Positions 18,881 through 28,900 of a stretch of DNA of 38,785 nt are shown piece after piece. The DNA is taken from positions 1 through 38,785 of IMG/VR virus record IMGVR_UViG_3300045961_000086, one strand, 5' to 3'. A program made the translations under genes and the position numbers. The stretch's first letter is position 1; each line of letters opens with the position of its first letter. This stretch comes from a virus. The notes beneath the pieces were generated by a model. The model worked only from the letters and a program-made list of their open reading frames with translations. It ran no database searches and was not told the origin of the DNA.

Positions 18881-21007
18881 CTAAAAGGTAACTACCGGAA
18901 ATACAGAGTATACAAAACCACCATCTTTAAATGTGGTACCTCCAAATTTAGATTTACCAAAATAATTTTGTAAAAATATTTCTTGTGCTTTATCACTAAG
19001 TCCAGCTTCTTCTAAGCTTTGAGCATATGCTATAGAATCCATTGCTGCTTTACCTGGGTCAACAGTTTTGTCTGTAGGTGTATAGTTAACAAATCCGCCT
19101 GTTGTAGGATCTACTTGATAGTTAGGATACATCTGATTAAGAGCATCTGTCTTAGACCAATTGGTAAGAAGGTTCTGTGCTGCCATACGTTTGTTACCTC
19201 TACCTTTTCTAAAGGCATCAGCATATTGTTGTTTAGCAACAGCCATTCTATCATTGTACATTTGCTCAGCTTGAGCATCCATAGTTCTTTCTCTATTCTC
19301 TATATCATTTGTAGCATATTCATATTGTTGACCAGCTTGTTGATTCATAGTATCATATTGAGTTCCTATACCTGCAAACTGATTTGCTATTTGTCCCATT
19401 AATTGACTTTGTCTTGCACTAGCCGCTCTTGGGTCTCCTGCAAATTCTCCAAAGTATTTACCACCTGCAATTTGATTATATAAAGCAGTAGGATCATATG
19501 TAACTAGATTAGGTTTAACTAAGTCTACATCTGTACGTTGAGGTAGAATTTTTGGAATACTATACTGATCAATTGCAGCACCAGTTAATCCCATAACATC
19601 TTGTAACCATGGACCTGTTTTTTTGATAGGTTGATTCATACCATCAACTGCAACATCCCCTGGTTCTTCACCAGGACAGTTACATTCTTCTCCTTCTTGT
19701 AATGCCCATGTTACTTCTTCACCTGTTTCAGGATCTGTACATGTACAAGTATTTTGTGGAGGAGTTGCAGGAGGTGTTTCAGGAGGAGTTTGAGGAGGTG
19801 TAGTTGGTGGCTGAGGTTTTGTAGGATCTAATTGTCTTACACCAAAATAATTATCTACATAAGCATCCTGAAGTTGTTGTAAGACATTTTGATCTTGTAA
19901 CATATCTGAAGTAAACTTACCTGATCTATCTTGACTTAAACCTCTAAGAGTATTAGATTTCATACCTTTTGCAGTAAGACCGTGTGTTGTCCACATGTTT
20001 CTAATTGCATCAGGATTATTTTTCAATGACCATTCATAGATAGCTTTTTGAGCTTGACCTTCTGACATATTACGGATACCAGGTATATTAGATTCCCATT
20101 GTCCTAAATAATCATCTAAACTTTGTTGACGAGCACTAAATTTATTTGAGGTACCTGTTGGAGTAACATTACCTTGTTTTGTTTTAGCTTGCTCATATGG
20201 TGTAATAATACCTCCTGGTTGATACATTGGTGTACCACCAAAAGCATACTCTGGATAGAATCCTCCCATTTCCATTCCAAATGCTGCCATAGGAGCTCCT
20301 TGCATCATTTCTGGTGCCATTTGTTCCGGCATAGCAATAGGTGCACCACTTGGCATTTGTTGTGGTATTGCTGGTTGTTTTTCTTGTGGTAATAAGTCTT
20401 GTTCACCAATTCCTTTAGCTTCTAAAGCAGGTTTAGCAATTTCTGGAATACCTTGTTCAAATCCTTTTTTTGCTTCTTGTACTAAAGCTAAATCTCCAAG
20501 TTTAATAACAGCATTTTTAATCATTAACTCAGCTGTCTTTCTAGAAATTTTATCTGAATTAGGGTCTTTCAGAATTTTAAGATATTCATTAAGACCAAAC
20601 TTCTTAGATATTTCTGCAGGAGTATAACCACCTTTCTTAGGAGAAAGACCAAATCTTTTTAATACCTCAGGATCTTTTATTTTCATTGATGCTGTATCAC
20701 TAAAAATAAAACTTTCATCTGGGAGATTTAATGGAACTCCACCATTAGTATGTCTTGCTCCTTCAATTTTATAAAATGCAGGAATATTACCTGTATTAAC
20801 TACAGCAGTCTCTCCTCCTTCAGCTTCTAAGTTTGCTTCATTTCTAGGCACTTTAGTTAAAGTTTCTCTAACTTCAGGACTAGGAATACCGGATTCTTTA
20901 GAATAGTTTCCTCCACCCCAAGCTGAGATATCATTAGCTAATGATCCATCAACCTGATAACCAGTTCTAGCTTTAGGTACTGCTTTTATTTTAACTCTTC
21001 TTAACAT
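18881..21007 (-). CDS. Conserved cargo/structural protein with GG motifs and proline-rich linker (708 aa)
   Basis: The basic N-terminus (MLRRVKIKAVPKA) leads into a beta-rich domain around residues 60-110 (NLEAEGGETAVV, HTNGGVPLNLPDESF) of a kind I associate with crAss-like cargo-region proteins. A Met/Pro/Gly-rich stretch follows at about 215-265 with several Gly-Gly pairs after aromatic residues. Residues 392-420 form a proline-rich linker of PPxTPP type, followed by two CxC pairs (C421/C423 and C442/C444), the only cysteines in the protein and a possible metal-binding knuckle. The C-terminus repeats the motif as KFGGTTFKDGG. The gene starts 9 bases after the 1147-aa gene. It ends in TAG immediately followed by in-frame TAA, so its end would hardly change if TAG were read through. 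No function is assigned; virion cargo or scaffold is the likely class. Confidence 0.7.
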   Translation of the reverse strand: MLRRVKIKAVPKARTGYQVDGSLANDISAWGGGNYSKESGIPSPEVRETLTKVPRNEANLEAEGGETAVVNTGNIPAFYKIEGARHTNGGVPLNLPDESFIFSDTASMKIKDPEVLKRFGLSPKKGGYTPAEISKKFGLNEYLKILKDPNSDKISRKTAELMIKNAVIKLGDLALVQEAKKGFEQGIPEIAKPALEAKGIGEQDLLPQEKQPAIPQQMPSGAPIAMPEQMAPEMMQGAPMAAFGMEMGGFYPEYAFGGTPMYQPGGIITPYEQAKTKQGNVTPTGTSNKFSARQQSLDDYLGQWESNIPGIRNMSEGQAQKAIYEWSLKNNPDAIRNMWTTHGLTAKGMKSNTLRGLSQDRSGKFTSDMLQDQNVLQQLQDAYVDNYFGVRQLDPTKPQPPTTPPQTPPETPPATPPQNTCTCTDPETGEEVTWALQEGEECNCPGEEPGDVAVDGMNQPIKKTGPWLQDVMGLTGAAIDQYSIPKILPQRTDVDLVKPNLVTYDPTALYNQIAGGKYFGEFAGDPRAASARQSQLMGQIANQFAGIGTQYDTMNQQAGQQYEYATNDIENRERTMDAQAEQMYNDRMAVAKQQYADAFRKGRGNKRMAAQNLLTNWSKTDALNQMYPNYQVDPTTGGFVNYTPTDKTVDPGKAAMDSIAYAQSLEEAGLSDKAQEIFLQNYFGKSKFGGTTFKDGGFVYSVFPVVTF

Positions 21008-21016
21008 CTTATAAAA

Positions 21017-24000
21017 TTATAAATATTCTAACTCACCACCTTCAGCAAGGAATCTTTCTATTTCTTCTTCAGTCATATAAAGTTCATCACCTTCTGTAGC
21101 CCCACCATATTTAGAGAATGCACTATTACTTTTGTTGCCTTGGCGATCTGGTCTAAATTCACCATACTCACTAAAGTTGCCAGCAAATTTTCTTGCATCT
21201 GTACCAGTTAATTCTTCTTGTGTAAGAGCACCTTGATATTCATTACCTCTGTTCTCAAGGAATGAAGCACCAATATTACCGATAGCATTAGCAGCATTCA
21301 TTGCCATTGGATAGTTGACATTAAATGCATTCTTTACTTTATAGTCTACAGTATATTCTTCAGGTAAAAAATTAGCCTGGTCTTGAATATTTTTTCTACT
21401 TTGCATCATAAGTTCATTACCAACTGTCTGTGCAGATTTTGTTGGTAGTGGTTCAAATCTTTCATCCTGATCAATAGGAGAACCTACTTGATTACCTTCT
21501 TGGTAATTCATCATACCTCCATATTGAGCTCCTCTTAATCCACCTGTAACAGTAGGATTAATTCTCATACCTTGTAGATCTTTAAATCCTGGTGTAGCTA
21601 TCTTATTAAAAAATCCTGCTAAACCTTGATTAGGTGTTGTTGGATTAACTCTCATTTGAGAAAGAGGGTTAGTCTGCATAGTAGGCATAGTTTTTGGATC
21701 AATTCTCATTTGATTGAGAGGAGCTGTTTGCATTCTTTGCATTGGATTAGCTCTTTCATATGCTTGAGCTTGTTGCTCAGCAGTCCCAAATTCTTTTTCA
21801 CCTCTAGCTAGTTGTCTAGCATTTTGTCTTTCTCCTCTTCTAATTGCACTTGCTGCACCAAAACCTAAACCTTCTGTATTTGAAAATTTAGGTTCTTTAG
21901 TCATAGACTCTTGTGGAGACTTTGCTGTACCAGTTACTGAAGTTGTTCCTGTACCTCTTGGAGCTAACTGATTAGGATTACTGTAAGTAATACTATACTT
22001 TTTAGGAGCACCTCTCCAGTTAGATTTAGTTACATCAATTTTTGATATAGCACCTGTTGTACCATACCCGGCTGGATTAAATGTTTGACCTGACTTAGTA
22101 TATGGACCTCTTTGTACTTGATTCCAAGAACCAGCATACCAAGGAGCCATAGAACCATTATTAAACATAGCAGCACCAGGGTAACCCATCATAGGATTAT
22201 AACCAAATTGAGAATATGGATTAAACTGTTGTTGTTTTTGTTGAGCTTGATCCATTCCTTTCAATACATCAAGAGTTCTTGCATCTGATTGATACAATGG
22301 ATTAACTTGATTAATAGCTTTATCTGTATTACTTACAGTAAATTCAAATTGTTCTTCCCCACCATCTTGAAAATATGCATCACTTGTATCTTTAGAGTTT
22401 GTATAATTTACATCAGCTTGATTAATATAAGGTACTGAAGGATCATCACCTCCGCCATATACAAATTCTTGAAGCCTACCAAACATATCTGGTTGTGGAT
22501 TCATAACATTTCCACCAACAGCAAATAATCTAAACTGTGTTCCAGCAGGTGGATTTAATAATGGTTGTCCAGGGTTTAACATACCTTGACCCTGGTTTAA
22601 CATTCGTTGTCCAGGGTTTAACATTCTTTGTCCAGTATTAAGTAAATTTTGACCAGCAGTTGCACCTTCACCTAATAAACCAGCTGCACTAGGTAGATAA
22701 TTTACAAAGTGTGTGGGAAATAAACCATACTCAGCAGCATCTACAAATCCTGGAACACCAATTGCTTCTGGTCTACCATCTTCACCAAAGATATTTTCTA
22801 ACATTAATCTTCTTTTATCTTCTTCAGTGAGTTTTGGAACGGGAGTATTAGGATACATTCTTGAAGTAAGATCTTTTACTGCAGGACCTTGTCCCTCTTT
22901 TGTTGCTACTTTAGGAATATATGGTTTTAACATCCATTTGGCATTCTCCTCAAGATAATCAAAATTTTTATCCCCAGGTTTGATAATCATTGGTTTGTCT
23001 CCAGATTTTATAGGAGCTTTACCTTCATAGTGTTTAGAAGGATCACCTTTAAACTTAACATATGAACCATCATTTCTTCTTCTATAGTAATAACCATCTT
23101 TACCAGGTAGAGTAACTAATTGTCCTGATTTAGATTGCCCCGTATTTAAAATAGCTAAGGCATCTTCATTAGTTACAGTTTGCCACTTGTCACCATCTTC
23201 TTTTTTATATAACCAGTTACCATTGCTGCCTTCTACATAAGCATAAGGTCTACCAGGTATGTATTGAAAATATGAACCTTGTTTTGGTTTTGGAGTTTCT
23301 ACAATAGTATTATCTTCACCACCACCAGTATTTCCACCACCTGTACTACCTGTACCTCCTCCACCAGTTGTAGAACCAGTTGAGGTAGTAGCTCCAGACT
23401 GTTCTTCAGCTTTAGCTACCTCTTGTTTATTTTGAGCAGGTGTAGTTGCAATTTGTACGGTGCCTTTTTTACCTTCAGTTTTTCTTGCTGTAGCTTGTGT
23501 AATACCGTACCCATATGCTGCAGCAGCACCTGGGGCTCCAATAGCTTGTAAAGGACTTGCAAACTCAATAGAATATTCTTTTGGTCTACCAAACATTCCT
23601 GTCTTTCTTACATCAATTTTTTCAACTGGTGTAGTGGGAATTGCACCAAAAGGAATTCTACTCATTGACTTTTGCAACTGTCTTTGCTGTTTAGAAGTCA
23701 TACCACCATATTGAGCTTCTACTAAGTAATTCATCTGATCATGAAAGATATCATCTTCACCATGAGTGTATGCTGTAAAATCCCTTTCTTCACCACCCAT
23801 CTGTGCCATCATTTGATCATACTCTTGCTCAGCTTGTTTCTTTGCATTAGCCATAGCACTAGTATTCTTCACAGTATTAATGAATCCTTGTAAAGATTTT
23901 TTTCTTTGATCTTCACCAATTTGATCAACACCTGTAGACTGAGTTTCATCTTGACCACCCATTTGCTTTTTAACTAAAGCAAGTTTATCTTTTACATATT

Positions 24001-24460
24001 TAGACTTTTGACCACCATATGCAAAAGCTGGATTAGACATCATGTCTACATAATTTGGTGGAACAAATGCATCAATACCTGTAAAATAAGAAGGGTTACC
24101 AACTTGCATTCCCATTTGGGCCATTGTCATTTCATCAGCTTCTTCTAACTCAGACTGAGAAGCAATTTGATCTTGAAAAGCAGAAGCAGCATCAGCATCT
24201 GCCTGTCCTTGCATTTGTGCTTGAACATCATCCTGCTGTTGAAGAACTGTTTCATATACTGAATCAACAAATTGTTTTACTTCAATAGGATTATTAAACA
24301 TTTCTGAGTAAGTATTGTAAATACTCATAACAGTTTGTTCTTTAGCAACACCTTGTTGCATATCGGATTGTATTTGAGCTATCAGTGCTTGCTGAAGTTG
24401 TTGAGGATCCTGTACCTGCATTCCTTCTTGTGCTCTATAAAGTTTGACTCTTTTTTTCAT
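21017..24460 (-). CDS. Gln/Met/Gly-rich repetitive virion protein (1147 aa)
   Basis: The N-terminal 100 residues are helical and glutamine-rich. The rest is low-complexity and largely Gly/Asn/Gln/Met/Pro-rich, with no recognisable enzyme. Three kinds of internal repeat are visible: a 23-residue segment beginning KIDV present twice (281-303 and 807-829, 12 identities); five tandem GQxxLNP heptads (603-637); and PLxQMR[IV][DN]P units near residues 910-940. Aromatic- or acidic-Gly-Gly motifs (AYGGQK, AQYGGM, FVYGGG, FQDGGE, KYGGAT, AEGGEL) recur throughout, including at the extreme C-terminus. It contains no cysteine. The start ATG lies after a 58-base AT-rich leader with a TATATT element and no Shine-Dalgarno. 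Position between lysozyme and the other cargo genes suggests a flexible packaged or tail-lumen protein. The molecular function is unknown. Confidence 0.7.
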   Translation of the reverse strand: MKKRVKLYRAQEGMQVQDPQQLQQALIAQIQSDMQQGVAKEQTVMSIYNTYSEMFNNPIEVKQFVDSVYETVLQQQDDVQAQMQGQADADAASAFQDQIASQSELEEADEMTMAQMGMQVGNPSYFTGIDAFVPPNYVDMMSNPAFAYGGQKSKYVKDKLALVKKQMGGQDETQSTGVDQIGEDQRKKSLQGFINTVKNTSAMANAKKQAEQEYDQMMAQMGGEERDFTAYTHGEDDIFHDQMNYLVEAQYGGMTSKQQRQLQKSMSRIPFGAIPTTPVEKIDVRKTGMFGRPKEYSIEFASPLQAIGAPGAAAAYGYGITQATARKTEGKKGTVQIATTPAQNKQEVAKAEEQSGATTSTGSTTGGGGTGSTGGGNTGGGEDNTIVETPKPKQGSYFQYIPGRPYAYVEGSNGNWLYKKEDGDKWQTVTNEDALAILNTGQSKSGQLVTLPGKDGYYYRRRNDGSYVKFKGDPSKHYEGKAPIKSGDKPMIIKPGDKNFDYLEENAKWMLKPYIPKVATKEGQGPAVKDLTSRMYPNTPVPKLTEEDKRRLMLENIFGEDGRPEAIGVPGFVDAAEYGLFPTHFVNYLPSAAGLLGEGATAGQNLLNTGQRMLNPGQRMLNQGQGMLNPGQPLLNPPAGTQFRLFAVGGNVMNPQPDMFGRLQEFVYGGGDDPSVPYINQADVNYTNSKDTSDAYFQDGGEEQFEFTVSNTDKAINQVNPLYQSDARTLDVLKGMDQAQQKQQQFNPYSQFGYNPMMGYPGAAMFNNGSMAPWYAGSWNQVQRGPYTKSGQTFNPAGYGTTGAISKIDVTKSNWRGAPKKYSITYSNPNQLAPRGTGTTSVTGTAKSPQESMTKEPKFSNTEGLGFGAASAIRRGERQNARQLARGEKEFGTAEQQAQAYERANPMQRMQTAPLNQMRIDPKTMPTMQTNPLSQMRVNPTTPNQGLAGFFNKIATPGFKDLQGMRINPTVTGGLRGAQYGGMMNYQEGNQVGSPIDQDERFEPLPTKSAQTVGNELMMQSRKNIQDQANFLPEEYTVDYKVKNAFNVNYPMAMNAANAIGNIGASFLENRGNEYQGALTQEELTGTDARKFAGNFSEYGEFRPDRQGNKSNSAFSKYGGATEGDELYMTEEEIERFLAEGGELEYL
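22550..22654 (-). repeat. Five tandem 21-bp units encoding GQxxLNP heptads
   Basis: Inside the 1147-aa gene, residues 603-637 consist of five in-frame heptads (GQNLLNT, GQRMLNP, GQRMLNQ, GQGMLNP, GQPLLNP). The middle copies are also nearly identical at DNA level (shared TGTCCAGGGTTTAACAT), indicating recent slippage-type expansion. Confidence 0.85.
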
Positions 24461-24478
24461 ATGTGAGGTCTATAACTA

Positions 24479-24484
24479 AATATA
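24479..24484 (-). promoter_or_regulatory. TATATT leader element, 1147-aa gene
   Basis: The minus strand carries AATTTAGTATATTTAGT, with TATATT ending 18 bases before the ATG at 24460, in a 58-base gap after the lysozyme-fusion gene's neighbour boundary. Confidence 0.3.
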
Positions 24485-24518
24485 CTAAATTATAATTACT
24501 TGTTTAAACTTTAATTGT

Positions 24519-25988
24519 TTATTGTCCAGGTACATAACCAAGATCTTCTCTAATATCATAATTACCGGAATTATTAATTCTGTGCAATATATCTGATAAT
24601 GGAGCTTCATTAATGTGAGCATACTTTCTAAGTGTCTCCATTCTTTTTCCGGTAGGATCATTCATTGGTACAAAGTTATTTTGTGTTTGGTTACCTAGAT
24701 TAATATACCAATCACCACTATCTGCTACTTTATAAACTGCCCCAGGTCTATTATCATATGAGAATGTTTCATTGCTGCTAAATGTAGGTTTTGTTACCGG
24801 TTTCTTTGGAACAGGCTTTTTAACCGCAGCTTGTTTAGCAGCTGGTTTAGCAGGTAAAGCTTTAGGAGTTGTTACTGGTTTAGTTTCTTTTATAGTACCT
24901 TCAATAACAGATTTAGTCCAAGTATTTCTTTGAGTTAATGGTTTACCATTAGTATATCTCATATACTCCTTAAGCATTTTATTTTTGTCTCCTTTTACAG
25001 TTGCATCCATAAAATTAGGGAACTGATGAAGTACTCCATTGTATGCATAATCTACAAGCAATACTTTTCTACTTTCAGGTAATTTATTAAATGTACCTGC
25101 TCCATATTTTTTATCCACCATTGATTTAGCAATATTAGTATGCCTTGCTAAATCTTTTTTCTGTAATGCTAATACCTGAGCTGTTGTTAATCCAGAGGAA
25201 TAATTTTCTTTAGAAGATAACTTATGACCATACCCAATAGTTTTAGTACCTCCCTCTACACTATCATGTGGGTACCATTTGCCATTTTTATATCCGGCTT
25301 TGATAGAGTTTTCAAGTTGCTTTAACTGTTGCTCATAACTTGAAAATGTAACACTTCCTCCACCATCATAAGTATCAAGTTCTTCTACAATCCAACCTCC
25401 ATTTTTATATTCTTGTATTTCTTCTGGTGTAAGTTCTAATTCAAAACTACCCCCATCTTCATAATATGCTGGACCATTAGGACCTACAGTTCCATCTGCA
25501 CTTACCCAAGCATCTCTAGAGTCATCATAATAGGCACCACCATCTTGGTATTTTGATTTAGGATCAAATACTTTTCTTTTTTTAGATTTTGGTTTTTCAA
25601 ATAATTCATTTTCAGTAAATAATCTATTTGTTGCCTCCAAACTTTTAGAAAACTTTTTAGCATATGATTTTTTATTTTTCTTTGTAAGCTTTGGCATTTT
25701 AACCAGACCTCCCTTTTTCATAGGAATTTCATACACAGAATCTCCTGGAAATTGATATTCTTCTCCAGGTTGCATAAGTATTTCATTACCGAGATCATCT
25801 ATACCAAGAACTGGTTGTTCAACTCCTTGCATTGTGATTCTTCCACCAGCATTTGGAATTAAAGTATTCATACCTGGATAAGCCCACTGACCTTGAGATG
25901 AAACAATAAAACCTTCAGTAAATGCTTTTAATTCATTCGGTCCACCAGGCAATCCTTTCTGTGTAAACTTGCTAAAGTATTCTTCCAT
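24519..25988 (-). CDS. Virion-associated lysozyme (GH24-like) fusion protein
   Basis: A 489-aa multidomain protein. Residues 1-100 form a beta-rich N-terminal domain. A lysine-rich segment follows (about 91-147). Short acidic or aromatic Gly-Gly motifs occupy 147-211. The lysozyme-like domain is about 212-365: catalytic glutamate candidate E226 in QLENS, then EGGTKTIGYGHK with T250 matching T4 lysozyme Thr26 in its TIGxGH motif, and the helix ESRKVLLVDYAYNG expected in this family. The usual aspartate six residues before that threonine is absent here; D242 or E245 may substitute. A Pro/Ala/Lys linker (370-402) leads to a small C-terminal domain (408-489) that I cannot name. It contains no cysteine. 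Its start overlaps the stop of the muzzle gene (TAATG), so it is probably made and assembled with the tail to breach peptidoglycan on entry. Confidence 0.78.
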   Translation of the reverse strand: MEEYFSKFTQKGLPGGPNELKAFTEGFIVSSQGQWAYPGMNTLIPNAGGRITMQGVEQPVLGIDDLGNEILMQPGEEYQFPGDSVYEIPMKKGGLVKMPKLTKKNKKSYAKKFSKSLEATNRLFTENELFEKPKSKKRKVFDPKSKYQDGGAYYDDSRDAWVSADGTVGPNGPAYYEDGGSFELELTPEEIQEYKNGGWIVEELDTYDGGGSVTFSSYEQQLKQLENSIKAGYKNGKWYPHDSVEGGTKTIGYGHKLSSKENYSSGLTTAQVLALQKKDLARHTNIAKSMVDKKYGAGTFNKLPESRKVLLVDYAYNGVLHQFPNFMDATVKGDKNKMLKEYMRYTNGKPLTQRNTWTKSVIEGTIKETKPVTTPKALPAKPAAKQAAVKKPVPKKPVTKPTFSSNETFSYDNRPGAVYKVADSGDWYINLGNQTQNNFVPMNDPTGKRMETLRKYAHINEAPLSDILHRINNSGNYDIREDLGYVPGQ

Positions 25989-28900
25989 TATCTAAGAGAT
26001 ATTTGACTTTTGGTATTTACTATTTTTACTATCATATCAACATCTCCGGAAATCTCTTTATATAAATTGATATAATTTAAATAGTGTCTAAACTTCTTTC
26101 TTTGTAATTCAGGTTTATTATAATCAACAGCTAGTGAATTAATATCTCTTACATAGCCGTTTGGTTGGGTTAACCATAAAGGTTGATCATCATAATTACC
26201 ATTTAAAACAGTTGTACCAGGAATAACAGGACCTGTTGGTGGATAATTAGAACCAATAGGAAACTCTCCACGGTCTTTAGTAATATCCCAGAACTGATTA
26301 AATCTATACTTGTTCTCTTCTTTACTAAAGAGAATATCAAATGATTGTAAGTTAGATTGGTTTAGTTTAGGATATTCTTGGGATAAAGGTATACTGTTCT
26401 TAGGATAAATATTTAAGTTTAAGTATCCTGAAATTTGTTCTGAATTATAAATAACTGCACGGTCAAAGTTATGATCTAATACGTGGAATTGATCTACACA
26501 ATTATTTCTACTTCTTCTATAAGATTCTAGTATATATTCTACAGACTTCATTGTAGTAACTGTCTGACCAGTAATAACAGGTAGCTCTATTTCAAACGGA
26601 TAGTTTGTACCATAAAAATTACAGAAGTTATTACAGTCAATATTATGTTTCCAAATTCCATCATTTTGAATGGTTAAGAATGTAGTCTTAGAAGCCATTG
26701 TTAAACCAGGATGCCAATCATGGAATGATATAAAGAAATCATTCTTAGGGTCATAACTTATAGTCCAAGATGCATCATCAAATATTAATGGATCACCTAA
26801 CAAGAATGTTGCCCCTGGCATTGTATCTACAATAAAGTAATCTTTTTGCTTTTTAGCATCAATAGGTACATATGTTGTAATACCTACATATTCTGGTTTT
26901 AGCTTATAATCTTTTTTTGTAAAATAAATTACTGAGCTATCATTATCATATAATGACTGACAACCAATTCCTGCAACAGGATTATCAACATATGGATAAT
27001 CTGGAAAATCATCAGTAAGCTTGTAAGGCATAAAGTAGTTAAACCACCATTTCATACCTTGCTGTGAAATCTCTTTTAAAGAGCCGGCATACTGAAATAT
27101 CTTACCTTGGTTTTGTGAGATATAATAAATACCAGCTGGTGTAGAAATTATTGACAATCTATTTTGAGAAGAACCATACTCATATGGTTTATCTGCATTA
27201 ACAGCTGATTGTTGCGGTTGACTAAATAAACCTCCGTCACCAATAGTAACCTTAGTACCAAGATCTGTTTGTAGGGTATCTACACCTTGATACATAACAG
27301 GTGCATCATTCTTAAATGTTATGAAAAGACCATTTTTATTTATGGACTTAACTCCACTAATTTGAGAATTAAATTCCGTATAATTATTTACTAAATATAC
27401 AAACCAACTATCTTTAAATGATTCAGCTTGCACAGGTAAAGAATAATAAATTCTATCTGGGTAATAGGTATAACAAAGACTAGCAACTTCTGGATTATAG
27501 TATCTACTTTGTAAATTACCCGAAGATAAATACTGAGAGAACATTTTAGATATACTTAATGAATAATCATATCTGTATAAACTATCTTGAGTTATGCTAT
27601 CAGGATTCATATCAAACATTTTAGGAAGATTGGTGTATCTGTATGGGTCATAGAATTTTTCCCATTCATAATCACCTGCTTGTCTAAAATCTATGATGAC
27701 ATCACTCTCTACAAAAAAATCTATTACTGAAGAAGATGCTAAATAAAAATATGCATCCTTTGCTCTATATACTCCTGGATAACCACCTACTGTAGTATCA
27801 TTTGTGTAGTCATAATAGTTAGGTTGCCCAATTGCCGGATCTTTATAGTAATCTAAGTTATAGAACTTAGTGGGTTTCCAGCCTGTACCTGGAGTATTAG
27901 GAAATCCACCTGATATATCTGGAGTAGCATCTGACGAATCATATGAACTAGAATTAACCCAGAACCTTGGTTGATTAATATTTTGGTATAATAAATAATT
28001 ATACTCAGTACCATCTACACTATTATACAACCAGTCATAGAAAAAGAACATGTTATTCTTTTCTGTGTATCTATTTATATAGGTATCTCCACCAAAAACA
28101 ATTGGGCTTGAACCAATCATTTTTATTGTGTAATTTGCTGTATTACACACATATGGTCCAACAAATGGTAAAGTTGTATAATCAAATTTTTGTTCACAAG
28201 ATGTGGCAATAATTTGTTTGATACCATCTAATTGTCCATACTGATTACTAATTCTATTTTTAATTGCGGCATAGTGACTTGCAATTGGCATAGAAAAAGG
28301 AATATCTGGATTTTCAAAATCTGGAACATTTAACCCAAAAGCAGATAATACAGCTAGGGTATTAGCACTTACTACACCATCTTGTTGAATATGTCCAATG
28401 GTTGTAAGTGATTGATCTACATACTTACCAGATTCTCTAATAAAATCAGGACCGGTTAATTTATTACCATTGTAGTTTGGTCCAGCTTCTGTTCTAAGAA
28501 CTGCAGTAGATTGCCTTTGCAAATTATTAATACTATAACTATACTGTTGTCCTTGATAATATGGTACCTCTTGTACATTATTTTTAATGTAGAATTGATC
28601 ATCTACTGAGAATCTAAATAAACCATTATCAGAAGTATCTTGGTACGTAAGTTTTCTCATGTCAGAGTATTGACCATAAGAAAGCATTTGCAATGCGTAC
28701 TGTGTATAAGGTATAGAAGCTTTAATAATTCTTAAAGCAGTATCAAATCCTTCAGTAAAATAATATGCAAACATAGACAGGCCATAGAGTGCCTGAGATA
28801 CAGGATCTAAGTAACCCCATTTAGGAACAGTAATATTCCATGTTGTATTCCATGGTGGAATTGCCCCTGCAGCTGCAGCTGTATTTATTGCAGCCTCATA

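Noticed and set aside
19019-19402. 127-aa plus-strand frame rich in Cys, Ile and Ser
   Set aside because: It is antisense to the 708-aa gene and has no start context or homologue-like pattern.
22550-22654. CRISPR array
   Set aside because: The repeats are contiguous 21-bp coding units without spacers.
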